Shown piece by piece: positions 38,056 to 46,121 of a stretch of DNA of 64,000 bases (its first letter is position 1; every line of letters begins with the position of its first letter). The stretch spans positions 186,001 to 250,000 of the forward strand of contig CANLXN010000006.1 in the NCBI GenBank assembly GCA_947495135.1. The letters run 5' to 3'. The notes below the pieces were generated by a model. The model worked only from the letters and a program-made list of their open reading frames with translations. It ran no database searches and was not told the origin of the DNA. The position numbers and the translations under genes were made by a program. Source of the DNA: an uncultured Flavobacteriaceae bacterium (GTDB lineage: Bacteria; Bacteroidota; Bacteroidia; Flavobacteriales; Flavobacteriaceae).

Positions 38056-39483
38056 ATGAGTAATACTGCCGAATCGGTTTGGAATAATTGTTTGTCCTTT
38101 ATTGAAGATAACATCTCAACGCAAGCATATAAAACATGGTTCGAGCCTATTAAAGCAGTGAAGCTTACAGACAACGCGCTAAGCATTCAAGTCCCAAGTA
38201 AATTTTTCTACGAGTGGCTAGAAGAGCATTATGTGAAACTTTTAAAGGTTGCCTTAACTAAGGAGTTGGGCACCACCGCCAAATTAGTGTACATCATTAA
38301 GATGGAAAACACCTATGGCAACAAACAACCCTTTACCGAAAAAATCCCTAGTTCTAACAGAAGTAATGTAAAGTCTCAAGAGGTAGATGTTCCAATTAAG
38401 AACAAAAGCCCTGAACTTAAGAACCCTTTTGTAATTCCTGGAATTCGAAACGTAAAGATAGAATCACAACTCAATCCGAATTATAATTTTGAAAGTTTCC
38501 TTGAAGGCGAATCAAATAGACTGGCTCGTTCCGCAGGATTAGCTGTTGCTAACAAACCTGGAGGAACATCTTTCAATCCGTTATTAGTTTTTGGTGGAGT
38601 GGGCTTAGGTAAAACTCACCTTGCCCATGCCATTGGAGTTGACATTAAAGATAAATATCCGGAAAAAACAGTTTTATATATTTCTGCTGAAAAGTTTACA
38701 CAACAATATATTGAGAGTGTAAAGAAGAATAACCGCAATGATTTCATTCACTTTTATCAAATCATAGATGTTCTTATTGTAGACGATATCCAATTACTAT
38801 CGGGTAAAGCAGGAACGCAGGATGTATTCTTTCATATTTTCAATCATTTGCATCAAAATGGAAAACAGGTAATCCTTACAAGTGATAAGGCGCCGGTTGA
38901 TATGATCGATATCGAACAACGTTTATTATCCCGTTTTAAGTGGGGCCTCTCGGCTGAATTAAATCACCCAGATTACGACACGCGAGTAGCCATTATTAAA
39001 AACAAGCTATACAGAGACGGCGTAGAGATGCCAGAAGATATTGTTGAGTTTCTAGCCAACAACATCAAAACAAACATTCGTGAACTAGAAGGAGCCATTA
39101 TATCACTTATTGCTCATTCCTCTTTCAACAAGCGTGAAATCACGATTGATCTTGCGAAGAAAATCGTTGATAATTACGTAAAACACACAAAAAGAGAAGT
39201 ATCCATAGATTACATTCAAAAGGTAGTAAGTGAATACTTCCAGATGGACGTGGAAACGCTTCAATCAAAAACAAGAAAAAGGCATATTGTGCAAGCAAGA
39301 CAATTGGCTATGTTCTTCGCCAAAAAATTTACGAAGGCATCTCTTGCCTCTATTGGCTCGCAGATTGGACAGCGAGATCATGCTACGGTACTTCATGCAT
39401 GCAAAACTGTGGATAACCTTTCTAGCACAGATAAACAGTTCCGCAAGTATGTCGAAGACCTCAATAAGAAATTAACACTATAA
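38056..39483 (+). CDS. dnaA: Chromosomal replication initiator protein DnaA
   Basis: Binds DnaA boxes at the origin and opens DNA for replication. The 475-residue protein shows all four domains: an N-terminal helicase-interaction domain (WNNCLSFIEDNISTQAYKTWF), a variable linker (about 85-130), AAA+ core with Walker A GGVGLGKT (180-187) and Walker B LIVDDIQ, and the C-terminal DNA-binding domain with the signature QRDHATVLHACKTV. It has its own terminator. I see no cluster of DnaA boxes in the flanking gaps, so the origin is probably not here. Confidence 0.97.
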   Translation: MSNTAESVWNNCLSFIEDNISTQAYKTWFEPIKAVKLTDNALSIQVPSKFFYEWLEEHYVKLLKVALTKELGTTAKLVYIIKMENTYGNKQPFTEKIPSSNRSNVKSQEVDVPIKNKSPELKNPFVIPGIRNVKIESQLNPNYNFESFLEGESNRLARSAGLAVANKPGGTSFNPLLVFGGVGLGKTHLAHAIGVDIKDKYPEKTVLYISAEKFTQQYIESVKKNNRNDFIHFYQIIDVLIVDDIQLLSGKAGTQDVFFHIFNHLHQNGKQVILTSDKAPVDMIDIEQRLLSRFKWGLSAELNHPDYDTRVAIIKNKLYRDGVEMPEDIVEFLANNIKTNIRELEGAIISLIAHSSFNKREITIDLAKKIVDNYVKHTKREVSIDYIQKVVSEYFQMDVETLQSKTRKRHIVQARQLAMFFAKKFTKASLASIGSQIGQRDHATVLHACKTVDNLSSTDKQFRKYVEDLNKKLTL

Positions 39484-39485
39484 TA

Positions 39486-39513
39486 TTAAATCCTGCTATA
39501 AGCGGGATTTTTT
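39486..39513 (+). terminator. Terminator of dnaA
   Basis: AAATCCTGCT pairs with AGCGGGATTT (one wobble) around loop ATA, followed by T residues, just after the dnaA stop. Confidence 0.85.
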
Positions 39514-39591
39514 ATGCCTATTAATTATTGTTCTGAAATTTATACCTTCCTAAACTAAAAACGAAACTCCAACTTAATAGACCCAATAGGT

Positions 39592-40050
39592 ATGAAAACA
39601 AAAATCTTAATGGTTTGCCTTGGAAACATATGTAGATCACCATTGGCAGAAGGTATTCTTAAAAGTAAAGTAAACCCGGAAACCACATTTGTAGAATCTG
39701 CTGGAACTGGCGGTTGGCACGTAGGTGCGCTTCCAGATCCAAGAAGCATTGCCGTCGCAAAAGATCACGGACTCGATATTACAGATCAACGCGGGCGGAA
39801 ATTTTCACCCTACGACTTTGAAACCTACGACCATATTTTTGTGATGGACAACTCTAATTACCGAGATGTTATAAAACTTGCCAAAGACGACATCGAAATT
39901 AGTAAAGTACAACGTATTTTAGATGAACTTTTCCCAGGAGAGAATGTAGATGTACCCGACCCGTACTACGGGGGTGATCATGGTTTTGAAAATGTATACA
40001 ATATGCTAGACGAAGCCTGTGAGAAAATTATGAGACGACTTAAATTATAG
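39592..40050 (+). CDS. Low molecular weight protein-tyrosine phosphatase
   Basis: A 152-residue cysteine phosphatase. The P-loop CLGNICRS places the nucleophile at C9 and the Arg at R15, and the general acid is in the C-terminal PDPYYGG. Bacterial members counter tyrosine kinases controlling polysaccharide export; none is adjacent here. It sits between dnaA (with terminator) and the T9SS sugar-dehydrogenase-like gene. Confidence 0.93.
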   Translation: MKTKILMVCLGNICRSPLAEGILKSKVNPETTFVESAGTGGWHVGALPDPRSIAVAKDHGLDITDQRGRKFSPYDFETYDHIFVMDNSNYRDVIKLAKDDIEISKVQRILDELFPGENVDVPDPYYGGDHGFENVYNMLDEACEKIMRRLKL

Positions 40051-40091
40051 AAATACCTCCTTTTCACTACCTTAGTAAAAAACTTAAAACT

Positions 40092-41462
40092 ATGAAAAAA
40101 TCTCTCTCCACGATTTTCGCACTGCTTGTGTGCGCAACATTATTTTCGCAAAATATTAGTCTAGATCCCTTCGCAAACGGCTTCAGTTCACCAATTGAAC
40201 TTAAGAATGCTGGCGATGATCGTCTGTTTGTTGTAGAACAAGGAGGACGAATTAAAATTTTAAATTCTGATGGAACCACCAATACCACTCCATTTCTAGA
40301 TATTTCCGGTCTTATTTCGAGCGGTAGTGAAAGAGGCCTTCTTGGATTGGCTTTTCATCCCAACTACGCCAGCAATGGTTATTTCTATGTAAACTACACC
40401 AAAGCAGGTGGCGATACTAAAGTATCTCGCTTCACTGTGAGCACAGGGGATCCAGATGTTGCCGATCCAAACTCGGAACTACCTATTATTGAGTACGAAC
40501 AACCCTACTCCAATCACAATGGAGGCTGCGTTGCCTTTGGTCCAGACGGATACCTTTATATTTCGGCAGGTGACGGAGGAAGTGGAGGAGATCCCGAAAA
40601 CAGGTCGCAAAACACTTCAACCCTCTTAGGAAAGCTGTTACGGATTGATGTTGACAACCCTGCTAATGGAAACGAATACGGAATTCCAACAGACAATCCT
40701 TTTGCAGGCAGCACCAGCAACCGACAGGAGATATGGGCCTACGGTCTAAGAAACGCGTGGAAATTCTCATTCGATAGTGCTAATGGCGATATTTGGATTG
40801 CTGATGTTGGTCAAAGCGCGAGAGAAGAAATCAACAAAGCTGGAGGTTCTGAGGCAGGTCTTAATTATGGATGGCGTTGTTACGAAGGAAATATACCTTA
40901 TAATACCACCGGATGTCCAAACATGAGCGAACTTACCTTTCCAGTTGGGGAGTACAATCATTCTGTTGGCTTTTCAATTACGGGAGGTTATGTATACAGA
41001 GGTACCACTTACTCCAACATAGAAGGATACTATTTCTTTGCTGATTTTGGCTCGGGCTTAATTGGAACCATCGCTCCAGATGGAACTCAAACTATCAATA
41101 CAAGTTTAGGAGGAAGCTGGGCAGCATTTGGTCAAGATGTTAACGGTGAAATGTACTTAGTAAATTACAGCGGGGCCATTTCGAAATTAGTTGGAGAAAT
41201 TCTTTCCGTAGACGATTTCGACGCCAACAACATCTCTATATATCCTAATCCCGCCAAAAATGAAGTAAACATTGAATTAATAAATGGAACAATAAATGCC
41301 GTAAGCATAATGGATTTAAAGGGTAGCGTTTTATTTTCATCGGAAAACATCTCAGCATCCAGCAAACTCATATCGACCGAAAGTTTAGCTGTAGGAATTT
41401 ATCTTGTAAGCATTGAAAATACAGACGGGACTATTTCTGTAAAAAAATTATTGAAAAATTAA
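40092..41462 (+). CDS. PQQ-dependent sugar dehydrogenase-like protein with T9SS sorting tail
   Basis: A secreted six-bladed beta-propeller of 456 residues resembling soluble glucose/aldose dehydrogenases. Signal peptide about 1-19. The opening FANGFSSPIELKNAGDDRLFVVEQGGRI, SERGLLGLAFHP, NHNGGCVAFGPDGYLYISAGDGG and NAWKFSFD segments are typical of the family (His/Asp for cofactor and calcium). The C-terminus (about 380-456) is a type A T9SS sorting domain (IYPNPAKNEV, IMDLKGSVLF, GIYLVSIE, KKLLKN). Whether it binds PQQ is not shown. It is followed by an inverted-repeat terminator. Confidence 0.87.
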   Translation: MKKSLSTIFALLVCATLFSQNISLDPFANGFSSPIELKNAGDDRLFVVEQGGRIKILNSDGTTNTTPFLDISGLISSGSERGLLGLAFHPNYASNGYFYVNYTKAGGDTKVSRFTVSTGDPDVADPNSELPIIEYEQPYSNHNGGCVAFGPDGYLYISAGDGGSGGDPENRSQNTSTLLGKLLRIDVDNPANGNEYGIPTDNPFAGSTSNRQEIWAYGLRNAWKFSFDSANGDIWIADVGQSAREEINKAGGSEAGLNYGWRCYEGNIPYNTTGCPNMSELTFPVGEYNHSVGFSITGGYVYRGTTYSNIEGYYFFADFGSGLIGTIAPDGTQTINTSLGGSWAAFGQDVNGEMYLVNYSGAISKLVGEILSVDDFDANNISIYPNPAKNEVNIELINGTINAVSIMDLKGSVLFSSENISASSKLISTESLAVGIYLVSIENTDGTISVKKLLKN

Positions 41463-41501
41463 TTAAAATAGAGCTACGCCCATAGCCCTACAAATATAGC
41501 T

Positions 41502-41556
41502 GCTGCCATAAATTGATTGAAAAATTTCATTCAGTTTATGGTGGCAATTTTTGTTT
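41502..41556 (+). terminator. Inverted-repeat terminator after the sugar dehydrogenase-like gene
   Basis: GCCATAAA pairs with TTTATGG(T)GGC across a 22-base loop, followed by a T-rich run. The loop is long, so the call is moderate. Confidence 0.55.
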
Positions 41557-41591
41557 TACTACATTAGAGGATTCATAGAAAAACCTACTTT

Positions 41592-42305
41592 ATGGAACCC
41601 CAAACCGGAAACCTATATCTAATCCCATGCACTTTGGGAGATACACCGCCTCTGGAAGTCCTCCCACTTTTAGTAAAAAAGGCAGTTGAGCATATTGATC
41701 ATTACATAGTAGAACATGAAAAAAATGCTCGTCGTTTTATAAAAACAATTGTACCTAGAAAATCTCAACCCGATTTACATTTTTCCATTATCAATAAGTT
41801 TACAGATGACGCTGAAATACCAGATATGCTGGCTCCTTGCTTTCTAGGACATGATGTAGGCGTAATAAGCGACGCAGGATGCCCTGGAATAGCAGATCCG
41901 GGTGCAGCAGTAGTAGCCCAGGCTCACTTAAAAGGTGTAAAAGTAGTACCACTTGTTGGTCCATCCTCCATTTTATTAGCAATGATGGCAAGTGGATTTA
42001 ATGGTCAAAATTTTGCCTTCAATGGCTATTTACCTATTGACAAACGTGAACGAAAAACCGAAATAAAACGTCTCGAGCGATTATCGATGGATTACGATCA
42101 GTCACAATCTTTTATTGAAACGCCCTATCGAAACAATCAAATGCTGGAAAGCTTAGTGGGCGCATTACAACCACAAACTAAACTTTGCGTAGCTTGTGAT
42201 ATTACCTTGCCGTCTGAATATATCAAAACATTTACCGCTGAAACTTGGCAAAAAATGAAAATAGACCTCAATAAGCGCCCTACCATTTTCATCATTCAAA
42301 AATAA
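41592..42305 (+). CDS. SAM-dependent methyltransferase (RsmI-like, tetrapyrrole methylase fold)
   Basis: A 237-residue methyltransferase of the tetrapyrrole methylase superfamily. NLYLIPCTLGD at the N-terminus and ISDAGCPGIADPGA (about 95-108) followed by VPLVGPSSI match the RsmI type that 2'-O-methylates cytidine-1402 of 16S rRNA, but the protein is shorter than RsmI and lacks a clear C-terminal extension. It may be a Bacteroidota paralogue. It closes the dnaA neighbourhood and shares the next terminator with the convergent SLT-type gene. Confidence 0.85.
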   Translation: MEPQTGNLYLIPCTLGDTPPLEVLPLLVKKAVEHIDHYIVEHEKNARRFIKTIVPRKSQPDLHFSIINKFTDDAEIPDMLAPCFLGHDVGVISDAGCPGIADPGAAVVAQAHLKGVKVVPLVGPSSILLAMMASGFNGQNFAFNGYLPIDKRERKTEIKRLERLSMDYDQSQSFIETPYRNNQMLESLVGALQPQTKLCVACDITLPSEYIKTFTAETWQKMKIDLNKRPTIFIIQK

Positions 42306-42383
42306 ACTTTCGTACACTCAAGCCCCAAAAAGAGGTTCAGATTGGATGCTAACATATTGAAGTCGTCTCTAAAATACGAGCGG

Positions 42384-42407
42384 AAGCACTTCTTTAAATA
42401 AGTGCTT
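42384..42407. terminator. Bidirectional terminator
   Basis: AAGCACTT pairs with AAGTGCTT across an 8-base loop between two convergent genes. A/T runs flank both sides moderately. Confidence 0.55.
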
Positions 42408-42424
42408 AAAACCTCAATTTGTTT

Positions 42425-43075
42425 TTAGATTGCTTTTGCTTTCTTATTTGGAACGATAAAAGACGTATCGTAACCCGAGAATTTTTTAAGGTAGTATTTG
42501 ATGGAAGTTCCGAAAGCATCCTCAAAATTAAGAGCGCCTCCGCTTCTTAAAAACTTCTTGACATTTCCCGCACCCGCTAAATGGGCTGCGGCAAGCATTC
42601 CAGATTCGGTTACTTTCACTCCATTTATATATCTACCCTCGAAACGCTCTATATCTCTTCGAAGAATCCACTTATTTCTGGAAACATTCGCCGAAAAAGC
42701 ACGTTCTTGTAATTTAGTATCTTGAAGAAACGATTGCGTATTATTAACTCCAATCATTTTAAGCGTTGATTTCCCGAATTGATATTTTCCCATGTAACCA
42801 TATTCATTGATCACGGAGTATCTACCTTGAGACTCTTTGAAGCCAAGTGCTTCCTTAAAACCAACATAAGTTTTACCTAGAAATAATTGAAAATACACTG
42901 GCTTTTTCGCCTCTATCACCTCATTTTCATTAGGCACGTAGTAGCAAAAAGAGTCATTCTCTACAATGTACTGGGATAAATCGACATTATTTTTGGAGGT
43001 AAATCCAGAAAATACGATTGCCCCAACAATCATTAATCCTTTAATTAGTAAGCTGTTTACTTTCATTTTAGTCAA
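42425..43075 (-). CDS. Lysozyme-fold (SLT-type) peptidoglycan lytic protein, secreted
   Basis: A 216-residue exported protein. A hydrophobic N-terminal segment (about 8-24) is a signal or anchor. The core has the lytic transglycosylase signature: putative catalytic E81 in KESQGRYSVIN, then YGYMGKYQFG (the ALGKYQF-type motif) and a helical remainder (ESGMLAAAHLAGAGNVKKFLRSGG). This suggests cleavage of the glycan strands of peptidoglycan. It lies before mltG in chromosome order but is separated by 340 bases and has its own promoter (43114-43146). An alternative ATG at 43066 gives a cleaner signal sequence. The assignment is by fold motif. Confidence 0.75.
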   Translation of the reverse strand: MTKMKVNSLLIKGLMIVGAIVFSGFTSKNNVDLSQYIVENDSFCYYVPNENEVIEAKKPVYFQLFLGKTYVGFKEALGFKESQGRYSVINEYGYMGKYQFGKSTLKMIGVNNTQSFLQDTKLQERAFSANVSRNKWILRRDIERFEGRYINGVKVTESGMLAAAHLAGAGNVKKFLRSGGALNFEDAFGTSIKYYLKKFSGYDTSFIVPNKKAKAI

Positions 43076-43113
43076 AAATTAGAACATTTTACAGGCCCTC
43101 TATTTTCAGCGTG

Positions 43114-43146
43114 CAAAAGTACGATTTATTTCAATAGTAATCACAA
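43114..43146 (-). promoter_or_regulatory. Promoter of the SLT-type gene
   Basis: On the minus strand, TTG (43144-43146) is followed after 22 bases by TACTTTTG (43114-43121), a full match to the Bacteroidota TTG-N-TAnnTTTG promoter, about 40 bases before the gene start. Confidence 0.65.
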
Positions 43147-43341
43147 AAAAAAGTTAATCCTTGTTAAGGGAATAATAAACGCCGTTAAACGGATATATTC
43201 ATTAACAAAATCATAACAAAACGAAGTAGGAATTCAGTAGGATTTGAGGGCATGTAATTGAGTAATCAATTCAAATTTTCATACTAATTACAGTACGAAT
43301 TTATCAGAATTTTATTACAAACAATGATGTGAATGTCACTT

Positions 43342-43372
43342 TTTTCCTACTATTCGATAAAATGTAGGAAAA
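43342..43372. repeat. Inverted repeat in the mltG/SLT gap
   Basis: Nine-base arms TTTTCCTAC and GTAGGAAAA with a 13-base loop. Function unclear: could be a weak terminator for mltG or a protein-binding dyad. Confidence 0.6.
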
Positions 43373-43414
43373 TTCGACGAAGCTCTGATTTTGAGCGTTT
43401 TTTAGGATTTTTTT

Positions 43415-44455
43415 TTAGCGATTTACGCCTCTTGAATTGATCCATCTCACATAATCCTGTCGGTTTCGATTATGCTGAGCTAGCGTTTTGGCAAATTTGT
43501 GATAGCCAAAATTCTCTACATTGGCCACAAAATAATAGTAGTCATGTTTCTCACGGTTGAGCACCGCATCTATGGAAGTTATATCTGGCATTGTAATAGG
43601 ACCCGGAGGAACTCCTGGATACTTGTAGGTATTGTATTTAGAATCTATTTCCAGATCTCTGTATAGGACTCTTTTAATAACCTGATTAAAGTCCCCGTCT
43701 TTTAATTTCTTAGAATAGATCACCGTTGGATCCGCCTGCAACGGCATTCCCTTATCGATCCTATTGATATAGACCCCTGCAACTCTTGGTCGCTCATCGA
43801 CTTTTGCCGTCTCTTTTTGTACAATCGCCGCCAAGGACATCACTTGATCTCTAGACAAACCCAGCGCTTTCGCTTTGTCGTTTCTTGCAGTGGTCCAAAA
43901 CGCGTTGTATTCTTTCAGCATCTTATCCCGAAAGTCCTGGGCAGTGGCATTCCAGTAAACTTCGTACGTATTTGGAACATACATACCAATCGCAGTATTT
44001 CTATTAAATCCAGATGCAGCTAAAAATTCTGGATCGGTCATTGCCTTTAAAAAGGACAAACTATCGGTTTCCATCTGGCTTGCCAGTTGACCTGCCAAGT
44101 TCTCAAGACGTTCCTGATTATTGAATTTAATTTTGATAGGAATATTCCCAGTTCGAATACTGTTGATAATGTCGTTATTATTCATTCCCTTTTTAATAAT
44201 GAAATGTCCCGACTTTATATTATTCACATATCCTTTTCGCTCTGCAACGGCTTTAAAGGTTTCTTTATCCACCAGAAGGGGTCCTAATTCTTCTAAAACA
44301 TCACTAAAAGAAGCATCTCTTGGAATATACACGTGAGCCTCCTCATTATTAAAAGCCGTATTTACAGTAAATATATTATTGTATACGTAATAAGCGAAAC
44401 CAGCCATAAAGACGATTCCTATTAACGCAATGATGAGTATTATCTTTTTGATCAT
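43415..44455 (-). CDS. mltG: Endolytic murein transglycosylase MltG
   Basis: Cuts nascent glycan strands at the inner membrane and helps to set their length. The 346-residue protein has an N-terminal membrane helix (about 4-25), a LysM-like region and the YceG domain with GMYVPNTYEVYW, the catalytic Glu E215 in IVQKETAKVDERP, VAGVYINRIDKGMPLQADPTVIY and the C-terminal PPGPITMPDITSIDAVL. All expected residues are present. Upstream on the same strand are the GNAT and dapF genes, separated by the structured element at 44564-44690. Confidence 0.95.
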   Translation of the reverse strand: MIKKIILIIALIGIVFMAGFAYYVYNNIFTVNTAFNNEEAHVYIPRDASFSDVLEELGPLLVDKETFKAVAERKGYVNNIKSGHFIIKKGMNNNDIINSIRTGNIPIKIKFNNQERLENLAGQLASQMETDSLSFLKAMTDPEFLAASGFNRNTAIGMYVPNTYEVYWNATAQDFRDKMLKEYNAFWTTARNDKAKALGLSRDQVMSLAAIVQKETAKVDERPRVAGVYINRIDKGMPLQADPTVIYSKKLKDGDFNQVIKRVLYRDLEIDSKYNTYKYPGVPPGPITMPDITSIDAVLNREKHDYYYFVANVENFGYHKFAKTLAQHNRNRQDYVRWINSRGVNR

Positions 44456-44561
44456 AATTGTAGTTACAAGGTCTTAACCGTGATAAGCGAAAATACAAAT
44501 TCCGCTTTAAACATTTTACCGCTCCTCGATAAATTAACTTATTTGAAGTTTGAAGATAGTA

Positions 44562-44693
44562 CCGCATTAGGGATTGCAGCGGCATCCTTTTTACCGATCT
44601 CTGAGCGGAGTCGAAGAGAGCTGGAAAAAGATACAGCGAAAAGCCCGGTCTTTTTGTATGCTGGTGCAACGAGCATACAAAAAGGAATGCCCC
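44562..44693 (+). ncRNA. Structured element, copy 1 (Flavo-1-like RNA motif candidate)
   Basis: A strongly structured stretch between a GNAT gene and mltG. Closing stem GCATT (44564-44568) with AATGC (44686-44690). Conserved TTAGGGATTG then AAAGCCCGG flank a variable inner hairpin (ATCCTTTTT with AAAAAGAT; it contains CTGAGCGGAGTCGAAG). The last hairpin is a perfect 13-bp stem (44650-44662 with 44672-44684). A second copy is at 60266-60357. It is written on the plus strand, opposite to the flanking genes, but as a palindromic element either strand could fold. The Flavo-1 identification is from memory. Confidence 0.5.
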
Positions 44694-44694
44694 A

Positions 44695-45219
44695 TTATCT
44701 TATAAGCTGAAACAATAGTTCATTCTTAAATGTTCCTTTTGAAAAGATCCAATCTTTCTTCTCACCTGCTTTTTCAAAACCTACTTTTTGAAACAAGCGA
44801 ATACTCAACTCATTATCGGATGTAATATTGGCATAAAGTTGATGTACGTCTAAATGATTAAAAGCGTAGTCGATTAATACTACTAAAGATTGACGAGCGT
44901 AGCCTTTTCTGCGTTCCTGCTCAGCAAATACTACAATGCCTACTCCTGCCCTTTTATGTTTAGGGTCGAAGTCGAATAGATCGATAAAACCAATAGCTTC
45001 TTTCGTTTCCCGCAAACAGATAACCAACCTTAACTGTTTTACTTCGTAAATATCACGATGCGCATTTTCCAAATATTGTTTGAGTACATATTTAGAATAG
45101 GGAGAAACTGTATTGCTAATTTCCCAAACGGCCTCTTCATTTTCCAATTTGTAGAGCACATCTAGATCTGTAGATTCCAATGCGCGCAAAAATAGGTCCT
45201 TACCTTCTAAATGCTTCAT
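44695..45219 (-). CDS. GNAT family N-acetyltransferase
   Basis: A 174-residue acetyltransferase of RimJ/RimL type: FLRALESTDLDVLYKLEN at the N-terminus, the acetyl-CoA loop EQERRKGYARQSL, and the last strand LFQKVGFEKAGEKKDW. The substrate is unknown. The ATG at 45219 overlaps the dapF stop (ATGA); a TTG at 45225 is an alternative. Transcription is probably coupled to dapF. The structured element starts directly after its stop codon. Confidence 0.87.
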   Translation of the reverse strand: MKHLEGKDLFLRALESTDLDVLYKLENEEAVWEISNTVSPYSKYVLKQYLENAHRDIYEVKQLRLVICLRETKEAIGFIDLFDFDPKHKRAGVGIVVFAEQERRKGYARQSLVVLIDYAFNHLDVHQLYANITSDNELSIRLFQKVGFEKAGEKKDWIFSKGTFKNELLFQLIR

Positions 45220-45989
45220 GTCCAAATACCTTTAAATACTTGTACAGCGGATCCTGTAAGAAATACATCTTCATAACCCTTCACTGTCTTTCGGAATCGC
45301 ACCTCTAATTCTCCACCCGGTGTGGACAGTCTAATTTTTTCGGAAGCCGTTTTCCCCTGAGCATGCATCGCTATCGCAACTGCGGTAACTCCAGTTCCAC
45401 AGGACAAAGTTTCATCTTCTACGCCTCTTTCATAGGTTCTCACTGAAAATTTGTCATTTTCTAACGGCTGAACAAAATTTACATTCGATCCTTCGTTTCC
45501 GTATTGCTCGTTTCTTATGGATCTGCCGCGGGTAAACACATCAAAAGAAGTTAAATTAGTTACCATCGCCACGTGATGTGGGGAGCCAGTATGTAAATAA
45601 GTAAAGTCTTTTTCTAATTCAATTTCTGTAACATCATTCATTTTTAAGGCCACTGTATTTCCATTAATGGTGGCTTCGTGCATACCATCCGCTGCCTCAA
45701 AATGCGTCTCTTTATCTATAATACCCAAATGCTTGGCGAAATGAACGATACATCTTCCTCCATTTCCACACATACTGCTGATATTCCCGTCCGAATTATA
45801 GTAGACCATCGTAAAATCTACTTCGGAATGTTCCTCTAAAAGCAGTAGTCCGTCTGCGCCTATGCCAAATTTTCGGTCGCAAAGTTGCGCCACTAGTTTG
45901 GTATTATTTTTGTTAAAATTATTAAACCGATTGTCGATAATTATAAAATCGTTTCCGGTTCCCTGGTATTTGTAAAATTCTATTTGCAT
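45216..45989 (-). CDS. dapF: Diaminopimelate epimerase
   Basis: Interconverts LL- and meso-diaminopimelate for peptidoglycan and lysine. From the ATG at 45989 the protein has 257 residues and starts MQIEFYKYQGTGNDF, the family start; the open frame upstream to 46085 is not conserved sequence. The catalytic cysteines are C74 in MCGNGGRC and C197 in LSCGTG. The stop overlaps the GNAT start. DapA is at 24689. Confidence 0.94.
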   Translation of the reverse strand: MQIEFYKYQGTGNDFIIIDNRFNNFNKNNTKLVAQLCDRKFGIGADGLLLLEEHSEVDFTMVYYNSDGNISSMCGNGGRCIVHFAKHLGIIDKETHFEAADGMHEATINGNTVALKMNDVTEIELEKDFTYLHTGSPHHVAMVTNLTSFDVFTRGRSIRNEQYGNEGSNVNFVQPLENDKFSVRTYERGVEDETLSCGTGVTAVAIAMHAQGKTASEKIRLSTPGGELEVRFRKTVKGYEDVFLTGSAVQVFKGIWT

Positions 45990-46121
45990 TACCAGCAAAG
46001 GTATAAAAACCAGTGGCTTTAGCACGATAGAAAAACGTGTTAAATGAGCGTTAAAACTGAAACCTTTTAACAATACGACAGTCAATTACATGTTATATTT
46101 AAGAATCTAAATTAATTTTCT

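Larger units (their letters stand above)
43076..43414. other. 339-base non-coding gap between two lytic transglycosylase-type genes
   Basis: No ORF with coding character. It holds the SLT gene promoter near 43114-43146, a TTAACGGCG-like short dyad (GCCGTTAAACGG area near 43180), and an inverted repeat TTTTCCTAC (43342-43350) with GTAGGAAAA (43364-43372). The repeat lies downstream of mltG on the minus strand but lacks a T-run, so it may not be a terminator. Confidence 0.6.

Noticed and set aside
37848-39592. Origin of replication next to dnaA
   Set aside because: I could not see a cluster of TTATCCACA-type boxes or an AT-rich unwinding element in the gaps beside dnaA.
44480-44710. 76-codon plus-strand frame over the structured element
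   Set aside because: It is formed by the hairpins of copy 1 and has no coding features.
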